Below are positions 59,945 through 64,000 of a DNA stretch of 64,000 nucleotides, piece after piece (the stretch's first letter is position 1; every line of letters starts with the position of its first letter). This stretch comes from Streptomyces spiramyceticus (lineage in GTDB: Bacteria; Actinomycetota; Actinomycetes; Streptomycetales; Streptomycetaceae): the NCBI RefSeq assembly GCF_028807635.1, contig NZ_JARBAX010000001.1:3364501-3428500 (forward strand). The letters are read 5' to 3'. The position numbers and the translations under genes were made by a program. The notes beneath the pieces are model-generated. The model did no database searches. It saw only the letters and a program-made list of their open reading frames with translations, and was not told the DNA's origin.

Positions 59945-60655
59945 TCAGTCTCGTACGGCCGGTGCCACAACGGCGAAGCCCTGCCCAGCGGCGGGTCGCC
60001 AGCTCAGCTCGCGCCCGTACAGGCGGCGCAGGACAGCAGGCGGCTGGTGATAGCAGAACACGGATGTGCCGGCACCGACGATGGCCGGGGTGTCGATGAA
60101 GAGCGGTAACTCGGCCAGGAAGTAGCGCACCGCGTGCTCGACCTGCTCCGCGTCCGGCGCCTGCCCGGCGGGCAGCTTCCCGGCCAGCACCCACCCGGTG
60201 GCCTCCCGGCAGGCATCCCGGAAGTCCGCGTCCTCGGCGTACCGGCGCACCCCGCTCCCGTGGAGCCGCTCGAATGCCGCATTGCCTTCCAGCTCCGCCC
60301 ACCCGAGCACGCGCTTGTCCGCGTCGGCCAGGCCGAGCGAACCCAGCGCGGTGACGATCTTGTTGCGGGTGTACTGGCCCTGCCTGCGCGCCTTCCACGC
60401 GGCCTTCTCGGGTGCGTACCCCAGCGCTTCGAAGGTGTACGCGCTCGGTGCGTCCGGCACGAAGAAGTCCACCCGCTCGAAGCGCTCCAGCCCCCATGCC
60501 GCCAGCTCACGGATCCGGGCGGTGGAGAAGTAGCTGTTGAACGGGCTGATTCCGAAACAGGCGTGCTCGGCCCGCTCCATCGCCTCGGCGCACCGGCCGC
60601 TCAACAGGGTCACTGCCATCGCCGCCGTACAGCCGTCGCCGTCATCTGTACTCAT
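59945..60655 (-). CDS. tRNA-dependent cyclodipeptide synthase
   Basis: 236 residues, close to AlbC (239). Catalytic residues fall at the same numbers as in AlbC: Ser37 in [10 protein letters not shown], Asn40, Tyr178 and Glu182 in [11 protein letters not shown], and Tyr202 in VFCYH. Asn40 suggests the NYQ subgroup. The enzyme joins two aminoacyl-tRNAs into a diketopiperazine. The promoter is a perfect MerR-type dyad and -10 so close to the ATG that the message is probably leaderless. It is directly followed by copA. No tailoring oxidase or P450 gene is adjacent. Product unknown. Confidence 0.93.
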   Translation of the reverse strand: MSTDDGDGCTAAMAVTLLSGRCAEAMERAEHACFGISPFNSYFSTARIRELAAWGLERFERVDFFVPDAPSAYTFEALGYAPEKAAWKARRQGQYTRNKIVTALGSLGLADADKRVLGWAELEGNAAFERLHGSGVRRYAEDADFRDACREATGWVLAGKLPAGQAPDAEQVEHAVRYFLAELPLFIDTPAIVGAGTSVFCYHQPPAVLRRLYGRELSWRPAAGQGFAVVAPAVRD

Positions 60656-60663
60656 GACCGGAC

Positions 60664-60693
60664 GGTAAAACCTTGCCCTTAGGGCAAGGTCAA
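60664..60693 (-). promoter_or_regulatory. MerR-type operator B (cyclodipeptide synthase-copA promoter)
   Basis: Arms ACCTTGCCCT and AGGGCAAGGT around one base (60670-60690) give a perfect 21-bp palindrome. On the minus strand TTGACC (60693-60688) precedes it and TTTACC (60669-60664) follows. The -10 is 9 bases from the start codon at 60655. The MerR gene starts on the other side at 60733. Confidence 0.88.
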
Positions 60694-60732
60694 GCGCAGA
60701 CTGGAACCATTCGCAGAACGGAGCCCCCCATC

Positions 60733-61146
60733 ATGCTCACCGTCGGCCGCATCGCCGCCCAGACCGGGCTGAGCCCCAAGGCCGTTCGCCTCTACGAGGC
60801 CAACGGCCTTATCGACCCGCCGGAGCGCACCCCGGCCGGGTATCGCACCTACACCGAGAGCGCCCTGCCGGAGCTGCACTTCATTCGCCAGGCCCAGTCC
60901 CTCGGCCTCAGTCTGAAGGAGATCAAGCGCATCCTGGACCTGCAACGCCAGGGGCAGCAGCCCTGCGAGCTGGTCACCAGCCTTCTCGACGAACACGTCG
61001 CCGAAATCGACCGGCGCATCGCCGACCTGCGGGCGCTGCGGGAAACTCTGCAGACTGCCCGAGACCGGGCGGACCAGGCCGCTGGGCGCGGCGAGGCGGG
61101 CGTGATCTGCCACATCATCGAGTCCGCCCCTTCGCATTCGGCTTGA
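60733..61146 (+). CDS. MerR-family metal-responsive regulator
   Basis: 137 residues. The MerR HTH (LTVGRIAAQTGLSPKAVRLYEANGLIDPPERTPAGYRTY) leads to a dimer helix. Cys78 (QPCELV) lies where MerR and ZntR, which sense divalent metals, have Cys; CueR has Ser. The metal loop has only one Cys (Cys126 in GVICHIIES) instead of the usual two. Divergent from the cyclodipeptide synthase gene. Three matching operators lie at about 55180, 60680 and 61156, so it probably controls them. The ATG at 60733 is used because the HTH begins there. Confidence 0.87.
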   Translation: MLTVGRIAAQTGLSPKAVRLYEANGLIDPPERTPAGYRTYTESALPELHFIRQAQSLGLSLKEIKRILDLQRQGQQPCELVTSLLDEHVAEIDRRIADLRALRETLQTARDRADQAAGRGEAGVICHIIESAPSHSA

Positions 61147-61171
61147 CCTTTCCCCAGGGGCAGGGTTCTAG
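61143..61171 (+). promoter_or_regulatory. MerR-type operator C
   Basis: TTGACC (61143-61148) overlaps the MerR stop codon. Arms ACCTT and CAGGGT flank CCCC/GGGG (61146-61166), and TTCTAG (61166-61171) could be the -10. The promoter reads into the lipoprotein gene at 61255. Confidence 0.75.
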
Positions 61172-61254
61172 CGTCGAAAGCGTCACGGGCAAGGTGCTCC
61201 ATCGCTTGCCCGCCCGCACCGCGCCGCTCGATGTGCACCTCGCAGGGATCCCAC

Positions 61255-62118
61255 ATGAACGTACGCCCACCGGCTCTCGCCCTCGCCGCAGCGCTCCTCG
61301 CAACAGGACTGGCCGCCTGCACCGCCGACTCCGACTCCGAACGCGACTCCGACTCGGCACAAGCCGCCGTGAGCCACGTCCACGGCCTCGGCATCGATCC
61401 GTCGGACGGGCGGCTCTACGTCGCCACTCACGAGGGGCTCTTCACACCGGACGACGAGGGCGACCCTCAGCGGGTAGGTGACAGCCAGGACGACTTCATG
61501 GGATTCACGGTGACCGGGCCGAAGACCTTCCTGGCGAGCGGCCACCCGGCCACCGGCGACGAGCCGCCCCACCGGGGCCTGATCGAGAGCAAGGATGCCG
61601 GGAAGACGTGGAAGACGCGGTCTCTGGAGGGCCAGGCCGACTTCCACGCTCTCGACTTCGTACACAACAAGATCTACGGCTACGACAGCGTCAGCGGGGC
61701 ACTGCGGGTCAGCAAGGACGGCACCACCTGGGACGACGGGGCCGCCGTTCAGATGCTGGACTTCGCCGTCAGTCCTGACAACGCCAATACGGTGCTGGCC
61801 ACCACCCAGGACGGCATCGCCACGAGCACCGATGGCGGCGAGACCTTCCGCCCGGGCGCCGAGCCGGTGATGGCCTTGCTCTCGTGGCCCAAGACGGACG
61901 CCTTGTACGGAGTGGATCCGAGCGGCGAGCTGAACCGCAGCACCGACGGCGGCGCCACCTGGAAGTCCTCCGGCGATGTCCCTGGTGGAGGACCGCAGGC
62001 CCTTACCGCGGTCGACTCGAACCGCGTCATCGTCGCCACGCAGGACGGCATCTACGAGACGCGGGACGCGGGCAAGACCTTCACCAAGCGCCTCCCGGTT
62101 TCCAGCTCGGGCCACTGA
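61255..62118 (+). CDS. lipoprotein with BNR/YCF48-like repeats (F510_1955 type)
   Basis: 287 residues. A lipoprotein signal ends LLATGLAACTADS. Repeats of the Asp-box type follow (VSHVHGLGIDPSDGRLYVATHEGL; ESKDAGKTWKTRS; RVSKDGTTWDDG; STDGGETFRPG; STDGGATWKSSG; ETRDAGKTFTK), giving a beta-propeller. The first block marks the F510_1955 family, annotated as glycosylhydrolase-like without proof. AGGGAT precedes the ATG. It is the third target of the MerR-type site set, so it probably has a role in metal defence at the membrane surface. Confidence 0.85.
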   Translation: MNVRPPALALAAALLATGLAACTADSDSERDSDSAQAAVSHVHGLGIDPSDGRLYVATHEGLFTPDDEGDPQRVGDSQDDFMGFTVTGPKTFLASGHPATGDEPPHRGLIESKDAGKTWKTRSLEGQADFHALDFVHNKIYGYDSVSGALRVSKDGTTWDDGAAVQMLDFAVSPDNANTVLATTQDGIATSTDGGETFRPGAEPVMALLSWPKTDALYGVDPSGELNRSTDGGATWKSSGDVPGGGPQALTAVDSNRVIVATQDGIYETRDAGKTFTKRLPVSSSGH

Positions 62119-62181
62119 CGCCGCGTACGTGGAGGTCTGGAGAGCAAGCAGGCCCCGGTGATTGACCAGGGTCTTTCGTGG

Positions 62182-62225
62182 TGGAGCGGGTGACGAGAAT
62201 CGAACTCGCGCTCTGAGCTTGGGAA
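62182..62225 (-). mobile_element. 3' half of tRNA-Gly(CCC): att-type remnant
   Basis: Read on the minus strand from 62225: TTCCCAAGCTC is half of a CCC anticodon loop and stem, then GCGAGTTCGATTCTCG is the T arm and CACCCGCTCCA the acceptor 3' side. The 5' half is missing: beyond the anticodon loop the sequence is unrelated. Such a 3' fragment is what integration into a tRNA gene leaves at one end of an element. From the orientation the element should extend to higher coordinates. Confidence 0.85.
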
Positions 62226-62600
62226 TCACCCGGGACTTAAGCGCCCAATGGCCATCTGACCTGCGGAGACGTCTCTGGGGTACGTCACCGCTGGGTGGTC
62301 GGAAAGGGCCTCTGATGACCGCTGTTTACCCCCTCGACTGGCACTAGTGGCACGCGCCGCCCAGGTCGTCGTTTCGTAGGGCATGCGGGGATGTTGCAGC
62401 CGAGGATGCGTCGGTGCGATTGGACGCTGTCTGGCGGCTTCGCGGGAGCGATCGTGCGTGCGTTCTGCCGATGATGTGTCTGTTGGGCCGCTGGTTCGTT
62501 TGTCGGGCTCAGCTCTCAGCGCTCTGGCGGGCGAGCGCCCTTCGCCCTCCCTTGACAGGCGCTGGGCCGAAGGGCCACCCGTTTGTCCGCTGTCGTACGT
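62226..62600. other. element-end DNA without intact gene
   Basis: About 375 bases between the tRNA-Gly fragment and terD. Open frames on the plus strand (e.g. 62383-62610) have no ribosome binding site or family match. GCCCTTCG (62537-62544) and CGAAGGGC (62568-62575) could form a weak terminator for terD. Confidence 0.5.
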
Positions 62601-63182
62601 CTACAGGTGAGTGGCGATGGCCGGCATGAGGTCCTGGAAGGTGCGTCCGTCGGCGGGGCTGCCGATCGCTGCCATCTGCCAGCCAGTGCCGCTCCGCTGC
62701 ACCTTCGCCATGACCTGTGCGGTGTGGCGGCCGCCGCCGGTGAGGGTGTAGCGGGCCAGCTCCTGACCGGTGGTCTCGTCGAGGAGGCGGCAGAAGGCGT
62801 TGTCGACTTCCTCGAAGGTCTGGCCGGTGAAGGAGTTCACGGTGAAGACGATCTGGTCGACGTGTACGGGCACGCGCTGCAGATCCACGATGACCGACTC
62901 GTCGTCGCCGCCCTGACCCGCGCCGCCGACGCGGTTGTCGCCGGTGTGACGGACGGAGCCGTCGTCGCTGACGAGGTGCTGGAAGAACACGACGTCCACC
63001 GGCTTCTTGTCGGCGAAGAGCACCGCCGAGGCGTCCAGGTCGATCTCCCGGGCGGTGAGCTTGGCAAGGAATCCCTTGCGCTGGGCGGCCTTCCAGCCGA
63101 GTCCCATTCGTACGACGGTGAGTGCCCCGCCGTCGGACTTGCTCAGGCTGATCTGCTGGCCCTTGGTCAGGTTTACGGACAT
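62601..63182 (-). CDS. terD: TerD-family protein (tellurite/stress)
   Basis: 193 residues. LTKGQQISLSKSDGGALTVVRMGLGWKA is the TerD start; IDLDASAVLF, HTGDNRVGGAGQGGDDESVIVDLQRVP and TFEEVDNAFCRLLDETTGQELARYTL carry the acidic calcium-binding loops. The C-terminal end (TFQDLMPAIATHL) is shorter than the usual GLAGIATDFG end. Cytosolic. It lies inside the putative integrated element, next to a frameshifted tatA. Confidence 0.9.
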   Translation of the reverse strand: MSVNLTKGQQISLSKSDGGALTVVRMGLGWKAAQRKGFLAKLTAREIDLDASAVLFADKKPVDVVFFQHLVSDDGSVRHTGDNRVGGAGQGGDDESVIVDLQRVPVHVDQIVFTVNSFTGQTFEEVDNAFCRLLDETTGQELARYTLTGGGRHTAQVMAKVQRSGTGWQMAAIGSPADGRTFQDLMPAIATHL

Positions 63183-63250
63183 GTGCTGCCTCTTCGTTGT
63201 GGTCGTGGTGGTGGCTGTGCGGGCTAATGGGATGCACTGAGTGGCTGAGG

Positions 63251-63504
63251 TCAGGTCCGTACCGGGCCGTTGCTGGTCCCTGTCCCATTGTCGGGCCACT
63301 CGCCGGTCCTGTCGCCAGGCCGCACCTGGATGATGTGAGGGTCCTGTTGCTGCTCGGCAGACCCTTCCGCCTTCATCGCCTTGCTCTCGCTCTTGAGGAC
63401 GCGTGCGCCTTGCCGGCGTTGCGGGCCAGCTCGGGGAGCTTCTTGGCGCCGAAGAAGACAATGACGGCGATCAGGAGTATCGCGAGTTCGCTGAGTCCGA
63501 ACAC
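63251..63504 (-). pseudogene. tatA: tatA-like gene with a one-base frameshift
   Basis: From a GTG at 63504 the frame reads FGLSELAILLIAVIVFFGAKKLPELARNAGK, a perfect TatA membrane helix and hinge, then goes out of frame and stops at 63373 (43 residues). In another frame RVLKSESKAMKAEGSAEQQQ, the usual TatA amphipathic tail, runs on to a stop at 63251. Loss of one base near 63407-63414 explains both parts. It is a probable broken second copy of the Tat pore protein; sequencing error cannot be excluded. Confidence 0.82.
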
Positions 63505-63581
63505 CGGTGTCCGCTCTCTCGATGTGGTGGGTGAGCCGGGCATGGGGTGCGGGTCTTGCCCGCACCCCAGTGGCGCAGGTG

Positions 63582-63635
63582 TCAGACGTTGACGCCGAAG
63601 TCGGTGGCAATGCCCGCCAGCCCGCTGGCCGATTC
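63582..63635 (-). pseudogene. terD paralogue, last 17 codons only
   Basis: ASGLAGIATDFGVNV followed by a stop matches the standard end of TerD proteins (GYASGLAGIASDFGVNV type). Upstream the sequence at once becomes unrelated, so the rest of this terD copy was lost at a junction near 63630. Confidence 0.7.
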
Positions 63636-63636
63636 C

Positions 63637-63746
63637 TGTCGAGCGCGTTCACCGGGGCCGCGGTGCTGGTGGGGATCTCGCTCCCGGTCTTCTTCGTCGC
63701 GTCCTGGCTGGTCGAATGGTTGCGGCGGGGACGGCGGAGTCGGTGA
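63637..63746 (+). pseudogene. possible membrane protein tail joined to the terD remnant
   Basis: LSSAFTGAAVLVGISLPVFFVASWLVEWLRRG is a good C-terminal membrane helix with a basic end and a stop at 63746. The upstream frame is antisense to the terD tail and has no start with a ribosome binding site. It is probably the end of another truncated gene. Confidence 0.4.
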
Positions 63747-63848
63747 CGTGTCATGGGATCTCGGACACTGGATGCGACCGGGTTCGGCCGCATCCTCGAC
63801 CGCCAAGTCCCGCAGCAGCGCCGCCGCCACGTCTGACCTTCCGCCGTC

Positions 63849-63977
63849 CCCGAATTGCGGCGCCCTATTACCCGCCTCAACCGGACAACAGACCACAGTG
63901 TCAAGCGCATCCTGCACTGGTCCAACTGGCGCCGCCGGACGACAACGCCAAAGCCGCCGCAGCTACTACAAACGTTG
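63849..63977 (+). mobile_element. degenerate transposase C-terminus
   Basis: In one frame LRRPITRLNRTTDHSVKRILHWSNWRRR and, after a frame change, RQRQSRRSYYKR with a stop. The pattern W-S-x-W-R-R-R followed by a basic R/Y-rich end is the common tail of DDE transposases in Streptomyces (e.g. 'HWSxWRRRHQxRA...YxRR'). Only the tail remains and it is frameshifted. Confidence 0.6.
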
Positions 63978-64000
63978 AGGCCACAGCCCGCAGAGCTGTG

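Noticed and set aside
59945..60655. Organomercurial lyase (MerB), suggested by the neighbouring MerR gene
   Set aside because: The protein lacks the MerB Cys motifs and instead has the complete set of cyclodipeptide synthase residues at AlbC numbering.
62162..62347. 61-codon plus-strand frame over the tRNA-Gly fragment
   Set aside because: The sequence is explained by the tRNA 3' half; no ribosome binding site or protein similarity.

Overview
The window is high-GC DNA with strong G/C third-position bias, AAGGAGG-type ribosome binding sites, GTG starts and many four-base ATGA or GTGA overlaps. A chaplin-like wall protein, LAXTG-type sortase substrates, a SpoIIE-type phosphatase with PAS and GAF domains, and a wall protein family typical of the genus all point to Streptomyces or a very close relative. 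No species can be named from the sequence alone.

Layout. 1-3.8 kb: the tail of an alpha/beta hydrolase, a small winged-helix protein and three secreted or wall proteins, each closed by a strong hairpin terminator. 3.8-12.2 kb: a DUF5949-like protein, a VOC protein, a polytopic GT-C-like protein, a membrane molybdo-oxidoreductase with a small partner, and a sugar operon (epimerase, GT2, DUF2064 transferase, methyltransferase). 12.3-24.9 kb: PAS/GAF/SpoIIE phosphatase, Cys-based phosphatase, PEP-synthase-like protein, flavodoxin-like protein, the molybdate system (modA, fused modBC, molbindin regulator), an FAD monooxygenase and a DUF72 protein. 25.0-29.4 kb: a TPP riboswitch with an intrinsic terminator in front of a PP2C phosphatase, then a ribbon-helix-helix regulator with a phased operator array heading a DUF4097 and ABC exporter operon. 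29.5-39.1 kb: AbiEii-like protein, small membrane and PRC-barrel proteins, HicB-like protein, zinc-ribbon membrane protein, SSS symporter plus DUF485, PucR regulator, methyltransferase, FBP protein and PPOX protein. 39.1-41 kb: a Ser/Thr kinase with a ricin-type lectin tail.

41.1-47.1 kb is the most coherent unusual unit. It encodes a Crp/Fnr regulator, a four-TM protein, a methyltransferase and Tes/MJ0619-like radical SAM pair, a MauE-like membrane protein, a SRPBCC protein and a CDP-alcohol phosphatidyltransferase. Three promoters share a GTGA-N6-TCAC-type box exactly 22 bp before a TAGCGT -10 element, and a fourth shares one of these boxes divergently. This fits a class II Crp-activated regulon that may modify lipids.

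47.1-62.1 kb carries a TetR-controlled membrane gene pair and a copper/heavy-metal region: DUF305, DUF6153, small Cys/His-rich proteins, a TauE-cupredoxin fusion, an HMA protein, a CopA-type ATPase and a MerR regulator. Three MerR-type operators lie here. The most symmetric drives a cyclodipeptide synthase gene placed directly before the copper ATPase gene. Inside this region sits a wall-anchored protein with a predicted PD-(D/E)XK nuclease-like domain.

62.2-64 kb looks like a decayed mobile element. It starts at a 3' half of tRNA-Gly(CCC), an att-type remnant, and holds terD, a frameshifted tatA, a terD tail and a transposase tail.
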